Notes: generated by a model not told the origin, from the sequence alone. Positions 23,501-40,862 are shown, counted from the first letter of the stretch. The stretch is 64,000 nt of DNA from Bryoerythrophyllum caledonicum (GCA_963971425.1 OZ020517.1:24500462-24564461), one strand, 5' to 3'. Program-made: numbers and translations.

Positions 23501-24032
23501 GAGGCGGTGCAGCCGTCCGATGGCGAGGTGGAGTTGACTTTAAGCGAAGCGGCGATCGCGCGGTGGGCCACCATCACGGATGCGGCTTTCGAGAGGATGA
23601 TCATTGCCACCCACGAGTCAACTCTAGCATCCGAGACGCTTCGGAATCAGCCACTCTCCGTCGATGAGAGTGAGCAACGCGACAACTGCAGCTTCTTTTC
23701 TTCTTCTTTTCAATCGCTTGGCGCTGGGGGTGCTAAAAAAAGAAGCGACCTGCGCTGTAGCGGCCACCACTTGTTGGTTGCATTCAATGGACGAGGTTGG
23801 GGAACCTCTGCCATCATTCAGATGAGATGGTTGCATGGAAATATCAGGTTTGTAGGGTAAGGATTCTGGAAGTACCGATTTGCAACCGCTCTGCGCAAGA
23901 ATATGGTAGTTCCTTCAGAGTTATGTTGCGCACTGTAGCTTTTAGTGAAAGCTGTGTCGAGATCTGAGCAGGGACGGGGAATTGGGGACAGGAGCTGCTG
24001 CTGCTAGTATGGTGAAATTTTCTTCATTCTAG
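20598..24032. other. long intergenic stretch with weak exon candidates
   Basis: There is no confident gene in this stretch. 20940-21380 (+) and 21540-21930 (-) have open frames without recognisable similarity. A short CGTCGTCGTC microsatellite lies at about 23459-23478. The last part should include the promoter and 5' UTR of the LRR receptor kinase. Confidence 0.45.
22490..22870 (-). other. two possible coding exons of an unrecognised minus-strand gene
   Basis: A donor GCCAG|GTACGTG ends at 22826, and an acceptor TTGCAG opens an exon at 22553. Joined in phase 2 they read SHEHVVVARWKEV, then VDELIPRFHETKENLLTQ, ending at CAG|GTGCATC (22488 region). The composition and splice signals are gene-like. 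I recognise no family and found no convincing further exons or start, so this could be chance. Confidence 0.25.
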
Positions 24033-29326
<5,294 letters not shown>

Positions 29327-30998
29327 TCATTCACGCCATCATATTTTGTTGCTTCTACCAAATTGGCCTTTTTCAGCGCCGGGCACATTTTAACTCCTTT
29401 AGGCCTAATGTTCACTTTTGGGTTGTTTTGGCACGATAATCTCAATCGCAACTGCTATAGGCCACCTCCATGAAAAATTCAAGGACATAGGGGTTTAGGA
29501 AGATGGGCGTGTATTGACTCTAGGGAGCATCGCGGAGCAAGCATTGGCGAGCTTAAGTGATTTCTGCGAAGTGGGGTTGTGATGAAATGTACCCCATATT
29601 TTAACTAAATTTGGACGTTCATGTCAAATCTAGACTTTGGACTGTGGACTTTAGGTTGTACGTACTAATAGGAGATTGCTAGGTGAATTTCAAGGCTCTA
29701 TAGTAAAATTCACATTTCTTTGTATCGAGCAACCTCTACAGAAGTGATTTCACTTTGAATTGAATTGATTTCATCTCACATCTTGGAGAGATTTCTAATC
29801 AAATTTGCAACCATTGCAGTCACGTCGGGCACCTCAAAAAGCTTATTGCTATGGCACTCTATTGAATGTGAGATTTTCAATACTAGTAATCAATATTATT
29901 TCCCTTCATGTTGTCAAAAAAAAGTTCTTGTCGTTCGTTGAAAAATAGCTGTTTAACTCAAGTCAAACATTTTCACACATTGTCGGGCAAGGTACCAAAA
30001 AAACCTCTTTCCTGCATAAAACTTAGAGATCTTCATATTTTTCACTTTTTTATTTTTTCCATAGCAATATGTAGTGTAAATCTTCCAATTGACCAATTTG
30101 ATTATCCATCTAAAACATATTAAGTTCACAAAAAAATTAAAACGTGAATTGGCAATTTTTGAACCCCCACTCCTTGCACAGATGTTTTGAATATGCTACA
30201 CCCCTTTTCTACCCCTAAAAATTGGTGTAAAAGGAACTAACATCATGCTTAACCAAATGGTAATGGATTTAGACCTTGTGTAGTGCAAACATTTGACACC
30301 AAGTGAAGTCAAAGTCTGTTGATCCACTAAACTCAGCGAAGAAAATGAACCATTTGTTTGACTTGACACACGTAGATCTTTCAATCTGTGCAGTCAAAGT
30401 TCATGAAATTTTGTTAATATGTTACTTAATAAGCCTTATTTGAGATCCCACGGTCAGAACTAGGAATCAAAGTTTGTTTGTTTCTTCTTTATTCATTGCA
30501 CTAAAACGAGCAATTTTGAGGTGTTTCTGGTGAGAAACTGTCACAGTGCCTTAATAGGGGTTACAGCCAAATGGAAGAGAAACCAGCCACAACAGAGTAT
30601 TGTACAGTACACAACCTACCTCAAATGAGAATGGTACTGACCTGATCAAAGCAGGTCTGATGTACACAGTGATGAGCTAATGCTGGGACTGTTGATCATG
30701 TTAGTGTTGGCAAATAAAAGGCATCGATGCTCAAATGGAAGGAGGCCGACCCGGAGATTTGCTGGTGAATCTGTGCTGGACCACCACAAAACCTTTCTGA
30801 TGCAACTCAGCATTGCACAGAAAAGTCCCAATGTCCTGGATATGGTGAAAAGGACTAATTCCGCGATGTAGAGACAACCAGTGTGCGTGAAGTATGTTTC
30901 ATTGCCGCAGTGATGGTCAAAGGGAGCTGTTTATTGAAACAATTCCGAAGTCATCCAGTTTAGAATTGAATTGAGTTCCTCTGGGAAGAGGGGAGAGG
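29327..30998. other. intergenic with dispersed repeats
   Basis: 29465-29640 carries a copy of the repeat family with the GAAATGTACCCC core (other copies near 34070-34560, 38985-39260, 60320-60640). 29815-30563 is a truncated copy of the TTAA-flanked family. No protein gene was recognised. Confidence 0.5.
29815..30563 (+). mobile_element. TTAA-flanked inverted-repeat family, copy 1 (left end missing)
   Basis: It matches 43040-43802 along its length, with blocks such as GAGATTTTCAATACTAG, CAAACATTTTCACACATTGT, AAGTGAAGTCAAAGTCTG and CTCTTT-then-ATTCATTGCACTA. The right terminus is a degenerate GTGCCTTAATAGGGGTTA. It is non-coding. Confidence 0.7.
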
Positions 30999-31189
30999 GC
31001 TGCGCCAGCCAAGGAGGTAGTGCGATACCAAGGCGACGCTCGCGGATCTGAGCAGCGAGCTGCCTGGTAGACCCGCACCCGCGGAGAAATTAGATTAATA
31101 TCATGAGGCTCGATGAGCCTCGTATCAGATATTAAACTGATAAGAACAGATACTACACTTGATCTTAGCCAAAAGGCCGAGAAAGGTAT
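30999..31189 (-). ncRNA. U2 small nuclear RNA
   Basis: The minus strand from 31189 begins ATACCTTTCTCGGCC and continues with GGCTAAGATCAAGTGTAGTA, which contains the branch-point-pairing GUAGUA. Next come the stem-loop IIa/IIb region (TATCTGATACGAGGCTC and its partner), an AATTTCT Sm-like site and the 3' stem-loops ending near GGCTGGCGCAG. The length of about 191 nt fits plant U2. It pairs with intron branch points in the spliceosome. All conserved 5' elements are intact, so it is likely a functional copy. The exact 3' end is estimated from the family. Confidence 0.93.
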
Positions 31190-31220
31190 ATCAGTGGTGT
31201 CTTACCGGGTCGTTTTTGTA

Positions 31221-31276
31221 CTTAGCATACACTATCTCCCCTCCGAAGCCTATGGCATATATCCTCACTGTTGGAC
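31221..31276 (-). promoter_or_regulatory. possible USE and TATA-like elements of the U2 gene
   Basis: On the minus strand GTCCAACAGTG (31276-31266) agrees at 8 of 11 positions with the plant snRNA upstream sequence element RTCCCACATCG. TATGCTAAG (31229-31221) sits at about -32 to -40. The 36-bp gap between them is close to the ~33-34 bp typical of plant RNA polymerase II snRNA genes. Both motifs are imperfect. Confidence 0.4.
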
Positions 31277-32464
31277 TGCGAAGCATGGTTTCGCTGGAGT
31301 GGTTAACAAGGGCTTTTCCTCAGCGACAGTAGAATTCACTTCGAGTTGGTCCCTTCACTGCTGAGTTCAAGCAAGTCATAGAGTGTGATGGAGGACAACA
31401 TCCTGGGGAAGTAGAATGATGCTTTAGAGGTGTTTCATATCCCGCCCAGATGATCCTCTCTAAACCTTTCGTTTCGAATGCTGTGAGGATCCCTTCAACA
31501 TACTAGTTGTTCTGCCTACACAAGGATACGTAGTTTTTTTCATGTCCACTTGTTCAGGAATGAGCCGAAGGCATGGTTACAAGATGAAGGTCAGAGCCCG
31601 AGCACAAGTCTAGCTGGTGCGCAGTCCAGTTTCAGAGACTCGCCTTCTTCGGTGAACCCGAGTCGTCATTAGTGTGCAGGCTCAGAATCAGTATCACGAT
31701 CTCTGCTCAGCTCTTTTCCATCTGAAACTGAGGGTCACTTTCCACCCCATTATAGAGTTCCAGAGGTTTCCGTCCAAGGTTCGTCCTTCAACAGCTTCTG
31801 GTTGCGCAGAGAGCTCAAATCTGGCCTGAGATGGGGACCCTACAAGAGGAAAACATTAGGAGCTCATGAATACTCGTTTTTCTATCAAACTTGAAGCCAG
31901 TCCGGTGTATCTATATATTCACACAAACCTGTCTGTAATCTTTGCTCATTGGCAGGATCATGTCATCTATGTAGAACGACCTCAGTTTCCAATGTATGTT
32001 GATGAATGGGCACGTGAACTTTTGAAGTGGTGTTAGCATCACGACCCTCTATGTAGACCTTCATTTAATGATGAAATGATGTATCTAATGTAAACGAAGG
32101 TCTACAAACATACAAACAGATGTATAGTTCAATTCAAAAAACAGAGAATATCAATCACAAGAGAGAAAGCAAAACCAGCAAAGCCTCATGAGGATTATTC
32201 AATTGAATTTTAGGCATTTTTATCTTTCCCTGGGAATTGGAAAACAACCACCGACAGAAAAGTGCGAATCCAAACATGAGACAGGTTGGCAAATCCAAGC
32301 ATCCTTTCTGGAACCAGTGGAGTCGGTGACACATTCATATATTCATAGGAGAAAAATAGTACAGGCACAAGCTGCACAATTCCAAACCAACCGCGCTGTC
32401 AACAAATCTTCATGCTATACAGAAGGAAAAAGACAAGGATCACCGAAGGCTGTCTGACCGAGGT
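31277..32464. other. intergenic, no gene recognised
   Basis: There is no coding or RNA gene that I can support. A small hairpin with GTAGACCTTC arms and about 34 bases between them lies at 32057-32104. The end nearest 32464 should be the COR413 3' UTR. Confidence 0.45.
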
Positions 32465-33640
32465 CTAGAAGAAGAAGTGGAAGATGGCCCACAGGGGCGC
32501 CACGAACAGGAGGATGATGCCGATGGTGTGGCTGACGCCGCGGGACTCCGAGAACGCGGGGCCGCAGCCGCCGGCGTTGTTGATGTGCTGGATCAACAGG
32601 TAGGCGCCGATCACCAGCGAGATGACGTCGGAGTAGATGCTCCGGCGATAGTTGACCAGGACTGAGGGGGCAGTCACGATGAGCAGAATGAACGCGGCAG
32701 GCAGCTCCAGGTCACCTGCAGAAAATCATGCACAACAATTGCTTGTTAGCACACCATGAAACCATGCACCTATGTTGACATCACATGGAGGCTCCTCATG
32801 TTCGTAGTACCGTGGATGGTCTGGGGAAACCGCGAAGCGAAGAAGAGGCGGATCACCACGGCAATGAAAGCGATCCACAGACCGATGTTACCCCTGCAAG
32901 ACCACGGCACAAAATCAGCATCCGCCACCTTCAACCCACAAATTACGAGTTCGAGACACCTCAAATGTCTATATTACTACAGTTAAGTACCTCAAGATGC
33001 CGAAGATGGGCTCTGGCAGCTGCAGGGCCAGATACGGAACGAGCAGGGCAGTCAACAAGTTGGTCCTCCAGTTGGTTCGGTCCAACACCAACAAGTAGCT
33101 GCACAACCAAAACGTGCAAGATCAGAAACATTCCCAAAACTCCGTCGCTAGAAGATAGAAAAACGAAGCTCCATCCGCAAGAAAAAAGTGCCTCTCTTCA
33201 GGAAAATCAAGCCCAGGCCATATCCAAACTTCACACCCATACATACAACCATGAAAAACCAACCCAACACCTCACCTCACATGAAAAAACCAAAAAATAA
33301 ACACCTGCACCTCAAGCACCCAGCAAGTGAAACACAACCGAGCCAACCTCCAGACCCTCACCTCACCACGAAAAACAACCCCCGACACCAGAGCAAACGA
33401 CACACACAAGACCCTCCACGTGAAAGACAACCGATCCGAAAGCCATGAGAGTGGGCGCTGGACGTACATGGCGGCGATGACGGCGAGCCACTGGAGAATG
33501 CCGGTCCAGGTGTGGGACACGCCGAGGGCAGCGACGGCGTGCGCGGCCAGCTGCGAGAGCGCGGCGCCCACGGCCTCCCAGTCCTGGTCCAGCGCCTGCT
33601 GGCTGCTCACCATCTCAATCCCGTACGCCGGGTTCACCAT
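32465..33640 (-). CDS. COR413-family cold-regulated membrane protein, plasma-membrane type
   Basis: Exons 33640-33468, 33098-32991, 32893-32811 and 32715-32465 join in phase to 204 residues, the size of COR413-PM proteins. Family features are DRTNWRTN after the first hydrophobic helix, RGNIGLWIAFIAVVIRLFF, FP...DLELPAAFILLI and ESRGVSHTIGIILLFVAPLWA near the C-terminus. About five to six membrane segments are visible. The family is induced by cold and drought and thought to stabilise membranes. The biochemical role is unknown. The ATG at 33640 was chosen because it lies next to a GA-rich 5' leader and no upstream part is conserved. Confidence 0.9.
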
Positions 33641-33670
33641 GGCTGGCGGTGGTGCGACGAGAGCCTGTGC

Positions 33671-33735
33671 GAGAGCGAGAGCGAGAGAGAGAGAGAGGGA
33701 GGAAGAGAGAGCGAGAGAGAGAGTGGGATGTGCGA
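33671..33735 (+). repeat. GA-rich microsatellite in the COR413 5' leader
   Basis: (GA)n with GC interruptions on the plus strand, which is (CT)n in the sense of the COR413 gene. CT-rich leaders are common near plant transcription starts. Confidence 0.85.
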
Positions 33736-33877
33736 GTGCGGGGATCGGTTGATGAAGAGGCGGCGACGATGGCGTCTGTGCCTCATCAGCAGCATCAGTC
33801 CAGGCTGGATGCACCTTGCGTGGCAGCGCCTTGGATGCCGGATTCACGTCTGCCTTGGTTGTTGCGCCTCCCGCCTC

Positions 33878-33879
<2 letters not shown>

Positions 33880-33926
<47 letters not shown>
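33880..33926 (+). repeat. poly-T tract of 47 bases
   Basis: An uninterrupted run of T about 240 bp upstream of the COR413 start. It reads as poly-A on the COR413 strand. It could be the tail of an inserted retroposed sequence or simple slippage. No retroposon body was recognised beside it. Confidence 0.9.
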
Positions 33927-33927
<1 letters not shown>

Positions 33928-34069
33928 GTGGTTGGGAATCATATGGACATTTTACATTCTAGTTCATTTCAAGAGTTGTTTGAAAATTCACCTCTTTTCA
34001 TCTTTGAAGGCCAAACGACCATAAATGGGTCGTTTTGGGCACAAGAACTTTTGTAGAAAGCGTTGCAGG

Positions 34070-34560
34070 CGACCTTGAAGGGGAAAAAATACACCGTGAT
34101 TTGGAGGTGGAGGAAGATGGGCATCTATTGAGACCATTGCTACAACAATTAGTGCAAGTATCAGCAAGTTACAGTGGTTTTTGTGAAGTGGAATCAAAGG
34201 TTTTCGTGCTGAAATGTACCCAGTGCGTAGGTGTGATTGTGCATGATGTAGAACACTCATAGATTTTTTCACATGCCAGAAAAGCTCATTGGCCTTACAG
34301 GGTTAAGGCCCACGAGGGTGACTATGTCTAGGAGAATGTACGAGTGTAATGGTTCATGTAGAACATCATCTACACAGTGGGTACATTTCATCGCAACCCT
34401 ATTTCATAAAAATCATTGTAGTTTGTCTGATAGACTCTTAGTGCACATTCTCACTGCATTTCTTGGAAGGACACGGATCTGCAGAACTTAAATTAGGTCG
34501 TGGATCAAACAAAGATGAAGTATTGGTCCACCAAATTTGCAAATTACTCCAAAAGTTGGC
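34070..34560 (+). repeat. dispersed repeat family with GAAATGTACCC core
   Basis: It shares long blocks with 60320-60640: GTAGAACAT, GTACATTTCAT, GCACATTCTCAC, CAGAACTTAA, GGATCAAACAAAG and CACCAAATTTGCAAATTAC-like. Its first part resembles 29465-29640. It is non-coding and of unknown class. Confidence 0.55.
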
Positions 34561-34629
34561 CCATATGTAGCATATCTTTACATGACTTATGCATTGATAA
34601 ATGAATTCATAAGTGATGTGATGGTCGGC

Positions 34630-34700
34630 TGCAGTTCCTCCTTGTAATCTAGGAAGGATATAGAAAGGAGCAGTATTGGATCAATGGTAGGTTTTGAGTT
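34630..34700 (+). repeat. dispersed repeat with AATCTAGGAAGG core
   Basis: The TTCCTCC..AATCTAGGAAGG..ATAGAAAGG pattern recurs inverted at 57845-57955 and direct at 60225-60310. Confidence 0.5.
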
Positions 34701-35016
34701 GTCCAACCTTACTTTGAGTTTGATTCAAACTTGTACACTTTGATATGACAATCAAGTGGAAAAGTTACTCACATATGTGATAAGTTGTGAATGGACTTTA
34801 GTGCGGACTAGGAAAAATCCTAAACCCTAAACCCTCAACCTAGGTTCAAGCAGCTGCTAAGTTGATGCGGAATCTACTCTGAACTTGGTTGTGCGTGATC
34901 GGATGTACTCTTTTTTATTGCCTGCAAGCTGTGTCCATCCCTGAAGCAATTCCATACTAAATGCACGTTCTTCATGAAAATCACAGCTGAATGGCAATTG
35001 GAGGGATCAAATGATG

Positions 35017-35212
35017 TTTAGTGTGTCCACACTATATGATTTGGAAGTGCTATAATTTTTTACTTTTGATGAATATTTTTACCAATAGCACGAATATTTA
35101 TACTACTAAAAGAGCCGGATCATTGTGGACATTGTTGGTAAAAATATTCTTCATGAGTAAAAACTTATAGCAGTTATAAACCAATTAGTGTGGATACACT
35201 ATAGTCTAACCT
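35017..35212. mobile_element. foldback MITE (TAGTG...CACTA family)
   Basis: The ends are TAGTGTGTCCACACTA and TAGTGTGGATACACTA. The two halves are largely inverted copies of each other (GAAGTGCTATAATTTTT with a TAAAAACTTATAGC-like partner). No coding capacity. Probable TA target site, so Stowaway/mariner-like is possible. Confidence 0.65.
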
Positions 35213-35604
35213 TGATAATATCACACTTGTCAATAGAACACCTTGATATTGTTGCCCAAAACCTTGAAGCTGATTTTCCTAGTTCAAAACTCCCTTGTTC
35301 ATATCCCTATCACCCTTGATGATATCACTTTTTTTTTTAATAAAAACTCATAGTGTAAGTGTGACAATAACAAGTTACATAGATGAATAAGTGTCGGATG
35401 AATGATATATTTCTCACATGTCCCGTCGTCCTTAGATTGTCAAGCTCGAACCCTAGCCAAGCGTTTTCAAGACTTTGGACTAGAACAAAATCATACCTTC
35501 GGTACAATATACACAAAATAGAATCAACAAAATCAGTGGCTGAAAATTGGGTACGCCCTTGCCTCCCCTAGCAGGCTTGCCTTTTGGCCCGTTGTAGGAT
35601 GGTC

Positions 35605-36480
35605 AAACCCCTAATTTTCTTTGACAATTTCACACCAAGAGCACTTTAAAAATGCCCTTATTAGTGCAATGAGTAAGGACGAAACAAAAAACTTTTACTT
35701 CTAGTTTGAACCGTAGGATCTCAATTAAGACTTATTAAGTAACTTACACAAAAAAAATTCGTAAAGTTTGACCGCACGGATTGTAATAGTATAGTGTTTA
35801 AAGTAGAGAAAAGGGTCCATTTTCTTCCCTGTGTTTAATAGATCAACAGACTTTGATTTCACTTGGTGTCAAATTTTGTGACTACACGAGGTCTAAATCC
35901 ATTTCCATCATGTTAAGCATGATATTAGCTCCTTACATTTCAATTTTAGAGGTAGATAAAGGGTGTAGCATATTCAAAAAACTTGTGCAAGAGTGGAGGT
36001 TCAAAAATTGTCAATTTGCGTTATATTTTTTTGCGAATCTAGTATGTTTTAGAATGAGAATCCAAATGGTCAATAAGAAGTTTTACACCACATGATGCCG
36101 CAGAAAAATGAAGAGTAGAAAATTTTGATGAACTCAAAGTTTTATGTGAAAAAGAAGAAGTTTTTTTAATACCTTGCCCGACAATGTGCGATAATGTGTG
36201 AAAATGTTTGACTTGGATTTATACACTTTTGTCCCCTAAGACAAGAGATTTTTTTTGACAATATGAAAGGAAATAATATTATTTGCTAGTATTGAAAATC
36301 TCACATTCAACAGAATGTCATAGCAAAAAAATTTGGAGTTGCCCGACGTGGCCGCTCTCCCCATTTGAACTTCAAAACCCTATAACTTTTTCATAAATTT
36401 TCGGATTCAAGAAAAAAAATTGAACTCATACAAAGCCTTTAGTAATATCCATCTACTATAAAAATTTCAAAAAATAATGT
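35605..36480 (-). mobile_element. TTAA-flanked inverted-repeat family, copy 2 (degenerate ends)
   Basis: It is the reverse complement of the family. It starts AACCCCTAATTTTC and CACACCAAGAGCACTT, carries TTGATTTCACTTGGTGTCAAATTT and AAAATGTTTGACTTGGAT, and runs into AAAACCCTATAACTTTTTCAT. It is diverged and non-coding. Confidence 0.65.
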
Positions 36481-37313
36481 TATGATTTGATGCAGGAGGT
36501 ACGTGCCCAAACCTTCTAGAGTCCCCCGAGGGAACTCTTGGAAATTTAGGGGATAAGATCAAATCCTATTTACGGCTCACCCGTCCACGAGCTGGCCTTT
36601 GCCCCTCGTCCTGAATCAGCCTCTCGCACTCACCCTGTCCATTGCCAAATGTTCATGTTTTGAAACCCCGTGTTCTTGCTGAACCCTATACCAAAACCCC
36701 CCTATCGCCAAATTTGCCCTCGTTTGATTCCAATGTCCCTCGGCCATTGTCCCGCCAGGGCCCCTCATTGTCCCATCATTGAGCATTCGGAGGTGCCTAC
36801 GCAATGCACGACTTTGGTCTCAATTTAGGCACAATTCCCATCTTCCATCATTGCCTTCCTATTTTGTTTCGTGCATCTCCATTGATTAATGTTTTCATCG
36901 CTCAGCGTGATTATGTTCTGTGGTGACCTTCACGTTTTGTGTCGGTTTGTTAGTTTTTTATTTTGTTTGTTATTTTGTTAACTTTTTTTGATAAATTTCT
37001 CCTTTTTTGGGGGGATAATATCACATAATGCATAAATTTTTCAAGTGTGATATTATCAAATATGTCACACCTTATTTACATCACACTTTTCGGTGAAACG
37101 GAGGGTGAGATAACATCAAGGTTAGACTGTAAACATCAATTTTAGAGATGGAGACACAGCTTTTGAGAAACGCCGAGGAATCTGGTTTGTCTCATTTGCA
37201 GACTATGACATTCCTGGACAGGCCACGAGTCATTGACTTCCCAATGGAAAGCAGTGCGTCAAACCCAGGCTGCACACAACACACAACACCATGAAAGATC
37301 TCTGGTGTGCTTA
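36481..37313. other. intergenic, no gene recognised
   Basis: No open frame with recognisable similarity and no RNA gene. The only signals are AT-rich segments such as 36950-37090. Confidence 0.45.
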
Positions 37314-37467
37314 GGGCCGCTTCACACTATGCCCAAGTCGAGTGACTGTCCGTCAAAATGAGTGGCCAAACTATGGCGAGAGGCCAAACTTTTTGCCAAA
37401 AAAATACATTAAATATTATAGATTTAATGACAGCCACTTGACTTGGCCACCAAGTGTGAAGCGACCC
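37314..37467. mobile_element. Tourist-like MITE, 154 bp
   Basis: Terminal inverted repeats GGGCCGCTTCACACT and GGGTCGCTTCACACT are extended imperfectly to about 37 bp through CCAAGTCAAGTGGCTG-like sequence. It is flanked by TTA on both sides (37311-37313 and 37468-37470). The TTA duplication and G-rich termini fit PIF/Harbinger-derived MITEs. Confidence 0.75.
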
Positions 37468-40400
37468 TTACTCTCTGAGCATCGTCTGCAGTGATCTTGT
37501 ACAAGACCCGGAACTCATTGTTTACAGGGGCAAAATCAATTCACGGGAGGGAGTCCGCGATGGGCACCCCTTGATGTTTCAGGCTCTTGATACCCCGGCC
37601 CGTGACATTTGCAACAACATAACTGCTTCACGGTAAAAGGAATAGGAGCCATAACTTTGGAATGAACGAGGGCAAGTTCTAGGCACTGAAAGCCTCACCA
37701 CAATAAACCTTTTCGTTTTTCATTTCCTATTCTGAGGATTTTCTGAGTGGTGGAGTCAATTAGGTCACAAAGGACAACAAAGTAAACGCTTTTCCGATTT
37801 TCAATGAGCGTAGAGCGACATTTAGTGAGTGAAGAGCGATACCTTTGAATGAAAACCGACTAGGTTCCTTGTGGTGCCCTCTCTTCAATGTGAAACTCTA
37901 TCTTTACGAAGAGCCACATAAAGTTTTTGGAGTGTGAGGACATTGAGGAGGTATTGTTATCTTGATATAGTTGTGGCCCGCAAACTGGAAACTGATAGTG
38001 CGAGAGATTGTTTGAGGGAGGTTTTGGGCATGCTCTCACATTGCATGACCCATGTCTTTCAAACTAGTCTTACCAAACCAGTGATAATGTGTACGAGGAG
38101 TTTACCAAAGGAACCAGTGTAGTAGCTATAGAATATTTCCTAAGAGTAATCACTAATTCATCCGGATTGTAAATAAATATCCTCTAGGTAAGACTCTAGA
38201 ATCTTTACTGAAATTTTACACTGTAACTATGAATTCCAACCAATAATTTGCCCATTCCACAAGCTCTCCAGAGAAGAAGAAGAACTCTAGCTCCCGAAGG
38301 GGTCCAGCGTGAATAAAGTGTCTGTTTGTTCCACCACTAAGTCCATGTCCATCGGACATGGGTTAGTAGTTTGGAACTACATTCCCCTCTCAAGCGTAGA
38401 CAAGCTCTCCATGTGACACAGTTATACACAAGGTTGCACATCAAAACCAAAATTCAATATATATAAGCTAACCGGTGATATTAGATAGGTACCTAAGTTA
38501 ATCAAATTCAAATACTGTAATGATAGATTTTCCCCATAAGCAATTGAAAACAAAATTAATAAATACCAACCACTTATTAATGACATTGCAGATTTTGGAT
38601 GGAAAGTTAACCCCCTTATTGTTATAGCCGCTGGAGCTAGAGCTACTACTTCTATCCCCTTCCGGAGTTCTTCGTCTTCTTCTTCTCATCTAAGTTAAAT
38701 GGAGTGGTTGGCAATTTAATTCCTAGTCATGAGTCGCTACCCTACGAGTGAATGAGTTTTGTACAAAATAGTGGAGAATGTCCGAAAACTTCACAATGGA
38801 GAATGTCCAAAAGATTCAAAAAATTCAAGAGATTTGTTTAGATGATACCTGTGTAATGCCTAGGTAATACCTATGTAATGCCTAGGTGATATCCATTGTG
38901 TCCAAATACATGCAAAAGGAAAATAACTATTTTTGCTATCAAGTGCAGAAACTAACCCAAACTTACAGTACCATATGTTGGGGTTAGTTTTGGCACGTAC
39001 TTGCCAAAGTATATAACCCCTGAACGCCTACAAGGCCCTGAAAGGGTTGCTTTTGTGCTTTTGGTGTTGTAACTTTCACCATGATTATCCGTTGTCCTTG
39101 CGTTACTCATAAATGCACTTAGAGCTACGAGAGAGCTTTCCAACGCATCTCTTGGATCTCATGTCAATGCAAGCATTGACATACTATAGTGATTTTAGTG
39201 GAGTAAAGTCGCAATAAAATGTACCCCTTGTAGAGGATATTGTGCATAATCTATTACACTTTTAGACTCTCCCAGTGCGTCCTAGTCCACTTGGGCTGTA
39301 ATAAGGTAATCACCTGCCAAATTTTTTGGACATTCTCCAATGTGAAATAATTATGACCCTAGTTCCTAGATTCCTTTTTTGCAATTCAAATTGTGTTCGT
39401 TTTTGTACCAAAATAAAAAATAAACAAGAATATTGACCCCTACATAGGATATTTTGGCAACTAAACACCTACAGTTCACCCACTTTAAATGTTAATGGTG
39501 AAAAGTGGAAGAAAGCAGCACCTATCAAGTTTTCAACCAATTTTTTTAGTCAACTCTCATCCAATACTTTCATACATCATGAAAATTCTCATCCAAAATA
39601 GTCACCCTGAACCCATAAATGTGTTTTACCCGATCATTTCTACTGCCCCTATCATACGTTTTACTGCCCTTGCTCTTATCTACTATCCCGCAATTCCTCC
39701 GGTTTTACCAACTTTAACACTTATGGAGGTGAGATTAACAACGGAGGGGGCAAAAAATGTTATAATACTTCCTAGTGTAAGTTTTAGGGAGAAATTTTTT
39801 CCATAACATTTATCAAAGTAAAACATATAGAGAGAGAACATATTAAGAGTTTGGACTGTAGAGGGTTTTTTATGGAGGTTTTGTGGGGGTGTGGATAAGC
39901 ATTTGGTGACACGTGGAGGATCACTGTTGTTGTCAATAGTGGGAAGGATGAGTATCCGAGCTGGAGTGCTATGTCATGACGTGGCAGCCAGGCCCACCAC
40001 AGAAGGCTCTCTCCGCCCATTTTTAATTTAATTTGTCTTGAGTTTATGCCATCTACTAATAAGGAACACCTATTCCATATTAGTTAGTTGGTGGAGAATG
40101 TTCCTCTTTTTAATTCTTGGGGTTAGTGAGAGTAAGGGCCTCTTTACGTTGCAAATCCAAAGGCAAGAAGCCGCAAGTTGAAGCATTCTCGAACGTTGTG
40201 ATTGGTCAAAATTGAGAAGTTCTTCAAATTTGGCGTTATGATGAAAAAATCAGCTTGAAAGGAAGAGGGATGAGAAAATGATGTGGCAAGTATTTTTCTC
40301 CTACATGGTAGAAAAATTGTCTCCAATTTGTGTCCCCCAAAATTTTTGTCCGACCCACCTCTTTGAAGAGGGCGTGACGGAAAATGTGAAGTTGTTTTGA

Positions 40401-40671
40401 ATAGCTGTGAGAAAATAAGACATGTATTTTCTTAAGTCTAAAGGATGAAGATACGGGCTGCCATATTTAAATTTATGTTAAAAATTGATTAAATGGTCCA
40501 CTTGATGGCCTCTCCCCACTTAATACTACTTTCAAAGGCTATGGCTACCAAAGGCCATCTTTTGGATTTGAAGCAAGGGACCTTCACTAAGCTTTTGGAG
40601 TTTTGGCCTCTCACATGTAAAAGATCTCCCGGTTAGCTTGGTGTGGTTGTATTTGGACGACACTAAAAATG
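37468..40671. other. gene-poor AT-rich stretch with repeat fragments
   Basis: No protein gene was recognised. 38271-38352 shares a GCGTGAATAAAGTGTCTG-containing block with 41767-41858. 38985-39260 is another copy of the GAAATGTACCCC family. 40136-40594 is bounded by imperfect inverted ends (GGGCCTCTTTACG...AAATCCAAA and GGTCCCTTGCTTC-AAATCCAAA), a weak MITE candidate. Confidence 0.45.
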
Positions 40672-40862
40672 AAATTTAGTGTATCCATACTAAATGATTT
40701 GGAAGTGCTATAACTTTTAACTTTTAATGAATTTTTTTATCAAGAGCACAACTATCTATTCTACTCAAAGAGGCAAATCATGGTAGACATAATTGGTAAA
40801 ATATTCATCAAGAGTAAAAACTTATGACATTTATAAATCAATCAGTGTGAATACACTATATG
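40672..40862. mobile_element. foldback MITE (TAGTG...CACTA family)
   Basis: The ends are TAGTGTATCCATACTA and CAGTGTGAATACACTA, with an internal palindromic body shared with 35017-35212 and 44121-44304 (AAGAGCACAACTATCTAT, ACTCAAAGAGGC). It is non-coding. Confidence 0.65.

Noticed and set aside
23158-23860. Overlapping 150- and 172-residue open frames on opposite strands
   Set aside because: They include a trinucleotide repeat and show no family signature. Likely untranslated sequence upstream of the receptor kinase.
34805-34850. Interstitial telomere (CCCTAAACCCT)
   Set aside because: Only two or three degenerate units. Too short to be more than chance or a telo-box motif.
38271-38352. Possible LTR or TRIM retroelement end shared with 41767-41858
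   Set aside because: Only ~80 bp is shared, with no primer-binding site, polypurine tract or paired terminal repeat nearby. Kept as an unclassified repeat.
40136-40594. 458-bp MITE with GGGCC/GGTCC termini
   Set aside because: The terminal match is interrupted and no target duplication is clear, so it is noted only within the intergenic entry.
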